From the NCBI GenBank assembly GCA_039986595.1, contig JBDWQJ010000008.1:62001-126000 (forward strand): a DNA stretch of 64,000 bases, read 5' to 3'. The notes beneath the pieces were generated by a model, which saw nothing but the letters and a program-made list of their open reading frames with translations, did not search any database and was not told where the DNA came from. Shown one piece after another: positions 42,679-51,761 of this stretch (the stretch's first letter is position 1; each line of letters begins with the position of its first letter). Source of the stretch: Lentilitoribacter sp039986595 (GTDB lineage: Bacteria; Pseudomonadota; Alphaproteobacteria; Rhizobiales; Rhizobiaceae). The translations under genes and the position numbers were made by a program.

Positions 42679-44268
42679 ATGCATAAAATCAAAACGAAAC
42701 TCTGGCTTACTGCCGCAACGCTGGCGCTTTCTACCGTTGTAGCGCAAGCTGATTTTTCCCTAAATATTCTACATATCAATGACTTACACAGCCGTGTAGA
42801 GCCTATCAACAAATATGATTCTACCTGTGGTTCAGAAGATAACGCTGAGGGCAAATGCTTCGGCGGTTATGCGCGCGTTAAGACAATGATTGATCAGTTG
42901 CGCGCAGACTTAGCCGACGAGAACACAATTGTTCTTGATGCTGGTGATCAATATCAGGGCTCGCTGATGTATACGACATATAAAGGTGATGTCGAAGCTG
43001 AGCTTGCTGAAAAAGTTGGCTTTGACGTGATGGCCGTTGGAAATCACGAATTTGATGACGGTGATGCAGGACTTGCAAAACTGGCAGATGCAGTTTCATT
43101 CCCAATCATTGCTGGCAACATCGATGTCAGCCAGTCAAACATCCTTAAAGGCAAAGTAGAAAATCACACCGTTTTAGAAGTTGGTGGCAAAAAAATTGGC
43201 ATCATTTCCGCACTTGCTTCGGACACTGTTGAAACATCATCGCCATCAGATGCTGTGATCTTCACCGATGAAATTGAAAGCCTGCAAGCAGATGTTGCAG
43301 CTCTTGAAGCTGAAGGTGTTGATATTATCATCGCGTTAAACCACGTGGGTTTGACAAAGGATTTAGAAATCGCAGCGGCCGTTGAAGGTATCGATGTTGT
43401 TGTTGGTGGTCACTCACATACCCTAATGTCAAACACTGTTGAAGGCGCAATGGCATATCCAACCATGGTTGGTGATGTTCCTGTTGTTCAAGCTTATGCA
43501 TATTCAAAATATGTTGGCCATCTCAAAGTCGAATTCGATGATGACGGCAATGTTAAATCTGCAAGTGGCGATACAATTCTTCTAGATGCATCTGTTGCAG
43601 AGGACGCAGAAATCGTCGCTCGTGTTGCAGAACTTGCTGGTCCAATTGATGAAATGAAAAACCGTATTGTTGCCAGCTCAGATAGTGCAATCGAAGGTGA
43701 TCGTAGTTTCTGCCGTACGCAAGAGTGCCAAATGGGCAACTTAGTCGCCGATGCGATGCTCGATCGAGTGCGTGATCAGGGTGTTTCAATCGCCATCCAA
43801 AATGGTGGTGGTCTGCGCGCATCAATCGATTCAGGCGAAATCACAATGGGTGAAGTGTTAACGGTTCTTCCTTTCCAAAACACACTTTCCACATTTGAGC
43901 TTAAAGGTGCTGATGTCGTCGTAGCTTTGGAAAATGGTGTGAGCCAGGTTGAAGAAGTTAAAGGTCGTTTCCCACAAGTTGCTGGCATCAAATATACATT
44001 TGATGGCTCAAAACCTGCTGGTGAGCGTATCAGTGATGTGATGGTCGTCGATGCAGATGGCAATGCCTCACCAATTGATGTAGGCGCGACTTATGGTGTT
44101 GTATCTAACAACTACATGCGCAGTGGTGGTGATGGTTACAAAATCTTCAAATCTGGTGGCATGAATGCTTATGATTATGGCCCAGATTTGGCGGACGTTG
44201 TGGCTGAATACTTAGCTGAAAACCAACCTTACAAACCGTTCACAGATGGACGTATCTCAGCTAAATAG
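42679..44268 (+). CDS. Secreted bifunctional metallophosphatase/5'-nucleotidase (UshA family)
   Basis: 529 residues. A signal peptide ends at AQA (about 24). The metallophosphatase domain follows: ILHINDLHSRVEP (Asp, His), VLDAGDQYQGSLMY, AVGNHEFDDGD and VVGGHSHTLM. A C-terminal 5'-nucleotidase domain carries NGGGLRASIDSGEITMGEVLTVLPFQN and NNYMRSGGDGY for nucleotide binding. It dephosphorylates nucleotides in the periplasm for salvage or phosphate supply. It is monocistronic with its own terminator. Confidence 0.94.
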   Translation: MHKIKTKLWLTAATLALSTVVAQADFSLNILHINDLHSRVEPINKYDSTCGSEDNAEGKCFGGYARVKTMIDQLRADLADENTIVLDAGDQYQGSLMYTTYKGDVEAELAEKVGFDVMAVGNHEFDDGDAGLAKLADAVSFPIIAGNIDVSQSNILKGKVENHTVLEVGGKKIGIISALASDTVETSSPSDAVIFTDEIESLQADVAALEAEGVDIIIALNHVGLTKDLEIAAAVEGIDVVVGGHSHTLMSNTVEGAMAYPTMVGDVPVVQAYAYSKYVGHLKVEFDDDGNVKSASGDTILLDASVAEDAEIVARVAELAGPIDEMKNRIVASSDSAIEGDRSFCRTQECQMGNLVADAMLDRVRDQGVSIAIQNGGGLRASIDSGEITMGEVLTVLPFQNTLSTFELKGADVVVALENGVSQVEEVKGRFPQVAGIKYTFDGSKPAGERISDVMVVDADGNASPIDVGATYGVVSNNYMRSGGDGYKIFKSGGMNAYDYGPDLADVVAEYLAENQPYKPFTDGRISAK

Positions 44269-44297
44269 GTGTTATTTCGCTGATAAATTACTTCAAC

Positions 44298-44335
44298 AAG
44301 GCCCTAAGCACCGCTTGGGGCCTTTTCTTTTTTAA
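44298..44335 (+). terminator. Rho-independent terminator after the 5'-nucleotidase gene
   Basis: AAGGCCC-t-AAG and CTT-g-GGGCCTT form a stem around CACCG, followed by TTCTTTTTT. Confidence 0.85.
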
Positions 44336-44411
44336 TGTTATCTAATTTGCCGCAGGTAATATTTTAGTTTTTTTTGGACCAATTTGCGATTAAACGCGTA
44401 TAAATATCAAA

Positions 44412-45479
44412 ATGCACAAAACAAACGGTTACCTATCTATGAAATTTACACCAGTTCCCATGAAATTGCCTCAAGAGCACCCGCCTGTAAAAATCGGAAA
44501 AGTCGGCGTTTTGCTCGTCAACCTGGGAACGCCCGATGGTACTGATTACACATCAATGCGGCGTTACTTAAAAGAATTCTTAACAGACGCTCGCGTCATA
44601 GAGTGGCCAAAAGCTCTTTGGTATCCAATCTTATTTGGTATTGTCTTAAACAAGCGTCCACAAAAAGTTGGTGAAGCTTATAAGTCAATATGGAACAATG
44701 ACTTAGATGAAAGTTACTTACGCACCTACACCCGCAATCAATCGGATAGATTGGCCGAAATGATGGCACCTCACGAGCATATTATGGTCGATTGGGCCAT
44801 GCGTTATGGTCAACCATCAATCCCAGACAAATTGCTCGGGCTAAAAAATGCTGGCTGCGATAGAATTGTGATTTTCCCGCTTTATCCGCAATATGCTGCA
44901 GCAACCACCGCAACGGTGAACGACAAAACATTTAAAACGTTGCTCGATATGCGCTGGCAGCCGGCGATCCGCACCGTTCCCGCTTATCACGATGATCCCG
45001 TTTATATCGACGCCCTAGCGACCTCAATTGAAAAGCATCTTGCTGGTCTTGATTTCGAACCTGAAAAAGTCATTGCATCTTACCATGGCATTCCACAGTC
45101 ATACTTCAAAAAAGGTGACCCTTATCACTGCCATTGTTATAAAACCTCTCGCTTGTTAAATGACCGATTGGGCTGGGAAGACGGTCGATTAATGACGACA
45201 TTCCAATCGCGTTTTGGACCCGAAGAATGGCTACAACCATATACAGATGTAACTGTGGAAGAGCTTGCAAAATCCGGCACAAAAAACATTGCCATTTTGA
45301 ATCCTGGCTTTGTCTCCGACTGTCTTGAAACCCTTGAAGAAATGGGTGAAGAAGCACAGGAAATTTTCCACGAACATGGCGGTGAGAACTTCTCGCATAT
45401 TCCATGTCTGAACGACAGCGATGAAGGCATGAGCGTGATAGAATCTGTTGTTAAACGCGAACTTGGCGGGTGGCTTTAA
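44412..45479 (+). CDS. hemH: Ferrochelatase
   Basis: 355 residues. Motifs: GVLLVNLGTPDGTDY, RRYLKEFLTDARVI, VDWAMRYGQPSIPD, the active-site VIASYHGIPQSYFKKGDPYHCHCYKT with its catalytic His, and FQSRFGPEEWLQPYTD with the catalytic Glu region. It inserts ferrous iron into protoporphyrin IX. A second in-frame ATG at 44439 could be the true start. A perfect hairpin (TTTAACTC / GAGTTAAA, 45475-45499) spans the stop codon. Confidence 0.96.
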   Translation: MHKTNGYLSMKFTPVPMKLPQEHPPVKIGKVGVLLVNLGTPDGTDYTSMRRYLKEFLTDARVIEWPKALWYPILFGIVLNKRPQKVGEAYKSIWNNDLDESYLRTYTRNQSDRLAEMMAPHEHIMVDWAMRYGQPSIPDKLLGLKNAGCDRIVIFPLYPQYAAATTATVNDKTFKTLLDMRWQPAIRTVPAYHDDPVYIDALATSIEKHLAGLDFEPEKVIASYHGIPQSYFKKGDPYHCHCYKTSRLLNDRLGWEDGRLMTTFQSRFGPEEWLQPYTDVTVEELAKSGTKNIAILNPGFVSDCLETLEEMGEEAQEIFHEHGGENFSHIPCLNDSDEGMSVIESVVKRELGGWL

Positions 45480-45499
45480 CTCCCACTCCGCGAGTTAAA
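45475..45499 (+). other. Hairpin over the hemH stop codon
   Basis: TTTAACTC and GAGTTAAA are perfect 8-bp arms around a 9-nt loop and include the TAA stop. No T tract follows, so it may stabilise the mRNA end rather than terminate. Confidence 0.4.
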
Positions 45500-45589
45500 T
45501 AGACGTTGATCATCTGATCCAAACGCTTGTAATACTGATGTTAAACTCCTATCTTATAAGAGAATTTATAATTTTTGGGAGTCATCATC

Positions 45590-46582
45590 GTGTTGATCGA
45601 AGGTTTGGATATTACAGTCATTGTGATCGTATTTGTGGCGATCATCTTTTTAGCATCCAGTGTTAAAACTGTACCGCAAGGCTTTACCTATACGGTCGAG
45701 CGTTTTGGCCGCTACACCACAACTTTACTGCCTGGATTGAGGCTTATAATTCCATTTGTTGATCGCATTGGTGCGAAAATGAACATGATGGAGCAGGTCT
45801 TAGACATCCCAACCCAAGAAGTTATCACACGAGATAACGCATCTGTTGCAGCGGATGCTGTTGCATTTTACCAAGTTTTAAATGCCGCAGAAGCCGCCTA
45901 TCAAGTTAACAATCTTGAAAACGCGCTGATTAACTTAGCAATGACTAATATTCGTTCGGTCATGGGATCCATGGATCTAGATGATCTTTTGTCAAACCGT
46001 GATGCTATCAACGAACGCTTATTAAAAGTAGTCGATGAAGCAGCTGCCCCATGGGGTATTAAGATCACCCGTGTTGAGATTAAAGACATTGCACCGCCAC
46101 GTGATTTGATTGAGTCTATGGGTCGTCAGATGAAGGCAGAACGTGAAAAACGTGCGGAGATCCTTGAAGCTGAAGGTACAAGAAACTCACAAATCTTGCG
46201 TGCTGAAGGTGAAAAACAAGCGGCCGTTTTGCAAGCGGAAGGTCGTCGCGATGCAGCATTTCGTGATGCGGAAGCGCGCGAACGTTTAGCCGAAGCTGAA
46301 GCAAAAGCAACAACAATGGTATCGACCGCGATTTCTGAAGGTAACATGCAAGCGATCAACTACTTCGTTGCACAAAAATACACCGAAGCTTTGACAGAAA
46401 TCGGCTCAGCTAAAAACTCTAAAGTTGTGTTAATGCCAATGGAAGCCTCATCACTGATTGGCTCTTTGGGCGGCATCGGCTCGATTGCTAAAGAGGTATT
46501 CGGTGGTGGCGACGATGATACCACAAGTAATAAACCAAGCCGCCCAGTGCGCACAACGCCACGCTCAGGTTCAAGCTCATGA
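45590..46582 (+). CDS. SPFH/Band 7 membrane protein (QmcA/stomatin-like)
   Basis: 330 residues from GTG 45590, which follows the GGGAG ribosome site by 8 nt. A TTG at 45575 overlaps that site. One N-terminal membrane helix (about 8-25) is followed by the SPFH domain: VPQGFTYTVERFGRY, LPGLRLIIPFVDRI, ITRDNASVAADAVAFYQ and the Glu/Ala-rich coiled coil (REKRAEILEAEGTRNSQILRAEG). It scaffolds membrane proteases or microdomains. It overlaps nfeD by an ATGA, the usual SPFH-NfeD pair. Confidence 0.93.
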   Translation: MLIEGLDITVIVIVFVAIIFLASSVKTVPQGFTYTVERFGRYTTTLLPGLRLIIPFVDRIGAKMNMMEQVLDIPTQEVITRDNASVAADAVAFYQVLNAAEAAYQVNNLENALINLAMTNIRSVMGSMDLDDLLSNRDAINERLLKVVDEAAAPWGIKITRVEIKDIAPPRDLIESMGRQMKAEREKRAEILEAEGTRNSQILRAEGEKQAAVLQAEGRRDAAFRDAEARERLAEAEAKATTMVSTAISEGNMQAINYFVAQKYTEALTEIGSAKNSKVVLMPMEASSLIGSLGGIGSIAKEVFGGGDDDTTSNKPSRPVRTTPRSGSSS

Positions 46583-47037
46583 TCAACACGATTGTTACCG
46601 AACTTGGCCCATGGGTCTGGTGGGTCGTTGGCCTCATCCTACTCGGTCTTGAAATTATAATCCCGGGCATTTTCTTATTGTGGATAGGTATTGCCGCAAT
46701 GATCGTTGGCCTGTTGTCGTTTGCACTATGGGAAACAGGCATCTGGCCTTGGCAAGCGCAGCTGATGATATTTGCGGTCTTAGCTGTTGCATCATCTTAC
46801 ATAGGCAAAAAATATGTCGCTGACCGCAATCAAGATAGCGACGAACCGCTTTTGAATCAGCGCACGCAAGGTCTTATTGGCCGTAAAGCAACCTTGGAAG
46901 AGCCAATTGAGAATGGTCGTGGACGTATCAAATTAGATGATACGCTATGGGTCATCGAAGGCCCTGAATTAAATGCAGGCGACACGATTGAGATCGTTTC
47001 TGCAAATTCGAACAGATTGGCTGTTAAACAAGCGTAA
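46579..47037 (+). CDS. NfeD family membrane protein
   Basis: 152 residues. Two or three helices (about 10-75, WVWWVVGLILLGLEIIIPGIFLLWIGIAAMIVGLL) are followed by an OB-fold domain (about 95-150, LIGRKATLEEPIENGRGRIKLDDTLWVIEG). It is the short NfeD type without the serine protease domain. It works with the upstream SPFH protein in membrane quality control. Confidence 0.94.
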   Translation: MINTIVTELGPWVWWVVGLILLGLEIIIPGIFLLWIGIAAMIVGLLSFALWETGIWPWQAQLMIFAVLAVASSYIGKKYVADRNQDSDEPLLNQRTQGLIGRKATLEEPIENGRGRIKLDDTLWVIEGPELNAGDTIEIVSANSNRLAVKQA

Positions 47038-47141
47038 TAACGTAAAATGCGAGATCATACGATTTCGCGTTTATAAACGAAACGTTAACCATAAAGATTT
47101 ACTAATTGCTAAGAATTCCGACGCGCGAAAGTTCGGTGAAA

Positions 47142-48548
47142 ATGCATATTGGTAGAGATAAAATAAAAACAGCAAAAGACAATTGTCTTCCTGCAACAGT
47201 CGTTAAAGGGGCAACGATTGCTTTTGCCTGCGCGCTACTTTCATCAACATCTGTCTATGCGCAAAGCCTACCCACAGAATTAGGTGTCGAAGCGGTCGGG
47301 GTAAATACCGACCAATCTGCTACAAATATCAATCAACTTACTGAACTTGATCGTAATCAGCAAAACCAAGCCACGGGTTCAGTTGATGAAACGCGAAGTT
47401 TAATTAATGCAGATGATGGTGCTGCACCTGGCATTAGATTAGGGACTTTAACTCTAAGACCCACATTGCAAAACCAAGTCATCTATGAGAGCGAAAAAAC
47501 AGCTACCGGCAAATCTACGCGCACCTTTAATCAAACCAATCTAGGGGCAACGTTAGAATCTGATTGGTCTCGGCACTCATTAAATGTCACAGGTTCTGCG
47601 GTCCTTCAAAAAAATATCCGCGGCACTATTGAGGAAGATCCATCGGTTGACCTTACGGGTGATTTTGAATTTAACATCAATGATCTGCTGACTGCCAACT
47701 GGATCAGCAGCTACAATTTTTCAAAAGAAAACCGCAACGATCCAAACGCAGTTACAAACGCGACCAGTCAGGCAAATATCCACACCTTCTCATCATCCTT
47801 GGGTCTCACCAAAGAATTGGGAATTTTACGAGGTTCTGTCACGGGTAGCTTAACACGTGTTTTAAATGGCGATGCAACATTACCAGGCAATATCATTGTT
47901 TCAGGTGACGATCGTGACCGGCTCAACTTAGGACTAGCATTGCGCCTTCAATATGCTGGTAATCCTGTGCTCATGCCATTTGTTGAAGGCGAAATTGGTA
48001 CAACCAACTATGATCAAAACATCGATAACTCAGGAACCAATAGAGAGTTCTCAAGCTATGGATTGCGCACGGGTGTGGTGGCTGATTTAGGTGATAAACT
48101 AACGGGAGAGGCATCCATCGGTTATTCTGCAAACCGCTTTAAAGATGCAAGCCTTCCTGACATCAATGCAGTGACATTTGATGGCGAATTAAACTGGTCA
48201 CCACGTCGCGGCACAACAGCAACCTTGGCACTTGCAACCAGTGTTGAACCTTCAACAACTGCCGGCCAAAGTGGCTCTATCTTATATGCCAGCACGCTTG
48301 ATTTAAATCAGCAGATCACTAATCGCTTAAATGCGATCCTTGGGTTTGATTATTCCATCAGAGATTTCCGCGGCTCCACCGCAATATCGAACGAAAAGAT
48401 CTATGGTGCTAGTCTTGCATTTGATTGGGCAATCAATCGTTACCTCAGCATGAACAGTGATCTAAGCTTTATGCGAACTGATCGCTTTGGCAGCGCAGAT
48501 GACGTTGACGATACCTCAATTGGTATTGGTTTAACCCTTACACGCTAA
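47142..48548 (+). CDS. Outer membrane beta-barrel protein (BBP2-like)
   Basis: 468 residues from ATG 47142. A signal peptide ends at VYA/Q (about residue 41). An Asn/Gln-rich N-terminal part (about 42-105) is followed by a long run of alternating amphipathic strands (RLGTLTLRPTLQNQVIYES, SLGLTKELGILRGSVTGSLTRVL) ending with a strand whose last residues are GIGLTLTR, typical of outer-membrane barrels. It resembles putative beta-barrel porin 2 proteins. The transported substrate is unknown. It overlaps the convergent lipase gene by 4 bp. Confidence 0.8.
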   Translation: MHIGRDKIKTAKDNCLPATVVKGATIAFACALLSSTSVYAQSLPTELGVEAVGVNTDQSATNINQLTELDRNQQNQATGSVDETRSLINADDGAAPGIRLGTLTLRPTLQNQVIYESEKTATGKSTRTFNQTNLGATLESDWSRHSLNVTGSAVLQKNIRGTIEEDPSVDLTGDFEFNINDLLTANWISSYNFSKENRNDPNAVTNATSQANIHTFSSSLGLTKELGILRGSVTGSLTRVLNGDATLPGNIIVSGDDRDRLNLGLALRLQYAGNPVLMPFVEGEIGTTNYDQNIDNSGTNREFSSYGLRTGVVADLGDKLTGEASIGYSANRFKDASLPDINAVTFDGELNWSPRRGTTATLALATSVEPSTTAGQSGSILYASTLDLNQQITNRLNAILGFDYSIRDFRGSTAISNEKIYGASLAFDWAINRYLSMNSDLSFMRTDRFGSADDVDDTSIGIGLTLTR

Positions 48549-49489
48549 TCATCTTCCGGCTTGGTAAAAAATGCAATAGTTGCAGCCAGTGTGGGTTCAC
48601 GGTAAATATCAACTTCTGTCATAAGCTCATGCCGTGCACCATCAAATGGGATGAGCTGACCTGCGCGAAATTTTGTACTGACATCTTCAAATGCTTCAAA
48701 CGGAACAATACCATCATGACTGCCCCCCATAACAATTGTTGGAATAGTTATGCGTTCCAAATGTTCTTGCTTATTCACACGCTTCATAGCTTTGAACATG
48801 AGATAAAGCCATTTGATTGATGGAACACCTGTTTCAAATTCTGGATACGACTTATATATTTGGTCATTGCGGACATACCGCTTCTCATCAGAAGTGAGAA
48901 TATTAAACCGTTCTGCTGCTCCCTGCTGGCGACGAATAATCGGTAAAGATCCCAAACCAATACCGTTCAGCAAAGCCAAAAGAAACGTCGTGAGAAATAG
49001 CTTAAAGCCCGATACATGTGTGCTTATAAACGGCGCAAGCAATACGATACGGTCAATCCGGTTTGCAATATTTGGCGAAGCGGAGAGTAAAATTAGCCCA
49101 CCCATAGAGTGCGCTAAAGCATAAAATGGCATCCGTGCATCGGGGAGAACGACCTGCTCTAAAAATATTTTGAGATCATCCTCAAAATGTTGAAACTTTC
49201 GAACAAATCCACGTTTTTTGTTCCGTAAAATACGTTCAGAGCCACCTTGGCCTCGCCAATCAAATGTCGCGACCCAAAACCCAGCATCTGTTAAATTTTT
49301 GATGGTTTCAAAATATTTTTCAATACATTCATTGCGGCCGTGCAAAAGAACGATAGTGCCTTTGGCATTTTGCCCTGTTGATCGAAAAACTGCGTAACGC
49401 AATTGGCGTCCATCACAACCGGTAAAATATCCCGCTTTGTGATCTTCAGGGACCGGATTTCCGGGCGATGAAAATAGTATTGTACTCAT
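48545..49489 (-). CDS. Lysophospholipase/monoacylglycerol lipase-like hydrolase (PldB family)
   Basis: 314 residues. Hydrolase-4 family motifs: TIVLLHGRNECIEKYFETI (oxyanion loop), VATFDWRGQGGSER, nucleophile elbow ALAHSMGGLILL with Ser near 128, an acid in MGGSHDGIVPFEA and His in DGARHELMTE. Family members hydrolyse lysophospholipids or monoacylglycerols. No signal peptide is seen, so it is probably cytoplasmic. Confidence 0.9.
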   Translation of the reverse strand: MSTILFSSPGNPVPEDHKAGYFTGCDGRQLRYAVFRSTGQNAKGTIVLLHGRNECIEKYFETIKNLTDAGFWVATFDWRGQGGSERILRNKKRGFVRKFQHFEDDLKIFLEQVVLPDARMPFYALAHSMGGLILLSASPNIANRIDRIVLLAPFISTHVSGFKLFLTTFLLALLNGIGLGSLPIIRRQQGAAERFNILTSDEKRYVRNDQIYKSYPEFETGVPSIKWLYLMFKAMKRVNKQEHLERITIPTIVMGGSHDGIVPFEAFEDVSTKFRAGQLIPFDGARHELMTEVDIYREPTLAATIAFFTKPEDD

Positions 49490-49616
49490 AATGTTTTTCC
49501 AACCTATAGCGGGTCTTAATCACTGCATGCGTTAAGGTCAAAAGAAAAAGCAAATTTTGATGGAATATCAACGATAACCGTTAGAAAACAGTATTCTTGA
49601 AAAATTCTAAACATCC

Positions 49617-49645
49617 CTTGAAATGCCAATTTTTGCTCCCCATCT
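49617..49645 (+). promoter_or_regulatory. Sigma-32 (RpoH) promoter of hsp20
   Basis: CTTGAAA is followed after 14 bp by CCCCATCT, a full match to the classical heat-shock consensus (CTTGAAA, 13-17 bp, CCCCATNT). The start of transcription would be near 49653, giving a 100-nt leader. Confidence 0.85.
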
Positions 49646-49731
49646 ATATTCTACAGGCGCCAATGATGGGTCTGTAATAACCGCAAATTGATCGCCAAAA
49701 ATGGGATCGATATTGCTAACGCAAAACTTAA

Positions 49732-49748
49732 GTTGCTCAATGGAGAAC
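49732..49748 (+). promoter_or_regulatory. ROSE-like RNA thermometer hairpin in the hsp20 leader
   Basis: GTT-G-CTC (49732-49738) pairs with GAG-AAC (49743-49748), leaving a bulged G and the loop AATG. The helix holds the UUGCU motif of ROSE elements and covers the GGAG ribosome site 7 nt before the ATG. The short stem could melt on warming. Confidence 0.5.
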
Positions 49749-49752
49749 ACAC

Positions 49753-50226
49753 ATGCGTCACGTAGATTTTTCACCTTTTTATCGTTCAACAGTTGGTTTC
49801 GACCGTCTATTTACAATGTTAGATAGTCTCGGCCAGCCCGAACAAACCAAATCTTATCCGCCCTATAACATCGAACGCACCGCAGATGATGCTTACACCA
49901 TCACGATGGCTGTTGCAGGCTTTGCAGAAGATGAGCTTGATGTTGAAGCGCGCGAAAACACACTCACAATTCGCGGCGAGAAGGCAGCATCCGATGAACA
50001 AGATGAGGCAACTTATCTACATCGCGGCATCGCAACCCGCGCATTTGAGCGCCGTTTCCAACTCGCAGAGCACATGCATATTCATGGCGCAAATCTGAAA
50101 AATGGCTTGCTTTATATTGATCTTCTTCGTGAAGTCCCCGAAGAAAAGAAACTGCGCAAAATCGCAATTTCGGCAACCCCAAATGTTGCCTCGGATACAA
50201 AACAAATCGAAGAAGCTAAAGCTTAA
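49753..50226 (+). CDS. Small heat-shock protein Hsp20 (IbpA-like)
   Basis: 157 residues. N-terminal arm MRHVDFSPFYRSTVGFDRLF, alpha-crystallin domain (about 37-135: YPPYNIERTADDAYTITMAVAGF, LTIRGEKAA, FERRFQLAEHMHIHGANLKNGLLYIDL) and a C-terminal tail with the LRKIAI motif, equivalent to the IxI anchor. It is an ATP-independent chaperone that holds unfolding proteins. It has a consensus sigma-32 promoter and a possible RNA thermometer. Confidence 0.96.
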   Translation: MRHVDFSPFYRSTVGFDRLFTMLDSLGQPEQTKSYPPYNIERTADDAYTITMAVAGFAEDELDVEARENTLTIRGEKAASDEQDEATYLHRGIATRAFERRFQLAEHMHIHGANLKNGLLYIDLLREVPEEKKLRKIAISATPNVASDTKQIEEAKA

Positions 50227-50254
50227 TCCTTATTATCATTTGATCTTCGGCCTT

Positions 50255-50271
50255 CCTCCCTCCCCCTCCCC
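50255..50271 (-). other. C-rich tract, G-rich on the minus strand (possible G-quadruplex)
   Basis: The plus strand reads CCTCCCTCCCCCTCCCC, so the minus strand has runs of 4, 5, 3 and 2 G residues separated by single A. It could fold as a G-quadruplex on the minus strand, or act as an anti-Shine-Dalgarno element in the hsp20 3' region. Confidence 0.4.
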
Positions 50272-50294
50272 TTAAAGGTCGAAGTTCAAAACGG

Positions 50295-50326
50295 AAAATG
50301 GCGCCCAGATGGACGCCATTTTTTTG
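50295..50326. terminator. Terminator between hsp20 and the DoxX gene
   Basis: AAAATGGCG and CGCCATTTT form a 9-bp stem, with seven T on the plus side and A residues on the other. It can serve both converging units (hsp20 and the bufferin-type operon). Confidence 0.85.
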
Positions 50327-50348
50327 TGTTCTTAGTTTGAAATGGAAT

Positions 50349-50921
50349 TTATCTTCGCTTTGAAAGCAAATGATCTACCGAGACTTTCCCAGCGCCTTTC
50401 AGCACGATCACAACAAGCACAAAGATCCACAGCAAACGTTGATCCATGATCAAAGAATCTGGGAAACGATCAAAGAGTGCGCCTGTGCTTTCAGCACCGA
50501 TATTGTGCACAAAAACATCTGTGAGAGACTGAACGACAATAAAACCAATCATCCCAGCGGCTGCAACACGTGAGAACAACCCAATAACAATTAACACAGG
50601 CAAGATAAATTCAGCATAAGTTCCCAATGTCACAATCAAACCGTGAGGGAAAAATGCAACCGCTGACGGATCAAACCCTGCAGCTTCGACAGCGGGCATA
50701 GCAATCTGAAAATAGGCACCATCGGTGATCTGGAAAAAGCCAAGGATACCGCCTTCTTCAACGTTCACTTTAGTCAGTGCAGAGTTCAGATAATAACCAT
50801 ATAAAACAGCCACAAAAGTGAAGCGTGCAAATAGGCCTAAAAACCAACCTTCGGTGACACGCATTATAAAGTTAAAAACGCCATCGTGCAGATTGCGTAT
50901 GAGATTAATTAGTCCGTTCAT
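50349..50921 (-). CDS. DoxX family membrane protein of the bufferin-type operon
   Basis: 190 residues with about four hydrophobic helices (FLGLFARFTFVAVLYGYYL, HGLIVTLGTYAEFILPVLIVIGLFSRVAAAGMIGFIVVQ, LLWIFVLVVIVLKG). This is the DoxX/SURF4-like fold. It is the last gene of the DUF2282-DUF692-DUF2063-DoxX operon, starting 22 nt past the DUF2063 stop. In gig and bufferin loci the DoxX protein is a regular partner, but its task is unproven; electron transfer or export have been suggested. Confidence 0.88.
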   Translation of the reverse strand: MNGLINLIRNLHDGVFNFIMRVTEGWFLGLFARFTFVAVLYGYYLNSALTKVNVEEGGILGFFQITDGAYFQIAMPAVEAAGFDPSAVAFFPHGLIVTLGTYAEFILPVLIVIGLFSRVAAAGMIGFIVVQSLTDVFVHNIGAESTGALFDRFPDSLIMDQRLLWIFVLVVIVLKGAGKVSVDHLLSKRR

Positions 50922-50942
50922 TTTGTCGCCCTTATTTTACTA

Positions 50943-51761
50943 TTATCGTCCAGTTGGATCTGGCTCTTCATTGTTTATTTTACAACTTGAAAAGATACCT
51001 GCTTCAAGCATGGTTGAAATTGCCATTGAGATATCAAATTCAGGGTCTACAACACTTGCAGCGTTCGCGGCTTCCCCCAAAGTTTGACCATCAAATAGCG
51101 ATTGAAAAAACACGGTTGCTGCTTGCGGAATTTGACGAACATCAACTTGCGCATCTGGTCGTGAGATCAAGCAATCTTCCCCAATTGCTGGATTGATGCC
51201 TTCCATTGACGCGCCTTGCCGATTTGCAGAAAAAATAGATACGGCAGCGAACTGGCTGGAAAATAGTCGCGCTGCAGGATGCTTTTCAAACACAACATCA
51301 CCCAAGCTCTCAGGAGGAAAAGCTGCAAGCGCATCCGGCGCAATCGGATCAGCATCTGCCTCATGGAAACAATCAAGCCATAAACGTTCAATACGCGCAA
51401 CATCTCCAAGATAAGGATAGTTTTTAAGCGGTTCAAACGCCTCAACAAACTCTGCAAAACCTGAGCCATACTTAAACATAAGCGGTGAGGTTGGTGGGTT
51501 ATCTGCGACAAAAAGACGTGCGAGCGACATAAAAGCCTCTTCGCCAAGCAGCCTTTGGATTGCGGGGAAAATATCAGCGAGTGCGCCAGTTAAACCTACA
51601 ACAACATTGTTGCGATAAACGGAAAACCTTTTGGCATCCGCTTTACCAGATGGACTGACCAAACCCTTCGGGCACGGAATTTCAGGATCGAGCAATAAAG
51701 ATGAAAACGTATTTTGAGTGACGTTGTATTCGTCAGACAACTCACTCAGCCGCGCTGGCAT
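50943..51761 (-). CDS. DUF2063 (HvfC/BufC-type) partner of the MNIO enzyme
   Basis: 272 residues. The DUF2063 N-terminal domain (about 15-110) has FSVYRNNVVVGLTGALADIFPAIQRLLGEEAF and the acidic MFKYGSGFAEFVEAF. The C-terminal half has LGDVARIERLWLDCFHEADA. This is the usual partner of MNIO enzymes, thought to bind the precursor leader in the manner of a RiPP recognition element. It overlaps the DUF692 gene by 20 nt, so the two are translationally coupled. Confidence 0.88.
   Translation of the reverse strand: MPARLSELSDEYNVTQNTFSSLLLDPEIPCPKGLVSPSGKADAKRFSVYRNNVVVGLTGALADIFPAIQRLLGEEAFMSLARLFVADNPPTSPLMFKYGSGFAEFVEAFEPLKNYPYLGDVARIERLWLDCFHEADADPIAPDALAAFPPESLGDVVFEKHPAARLFSSQFAAVSIFSANRQGASMEGINPAIGEDCLISRPDAQVDVRQIPQAATVFFQSLFDGQTLGEAANAASVVDPEFDISMAISTMLEAGIFSSCKINNEEPDPTGR

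Noticed and set aside
49607..49789. A 60-codon minus-strand frame before hsp20
   Set aside because: It overlaps the sigma-32 promoter, the leader and the start of hsp20, has no ribosome site and no recognised homology.
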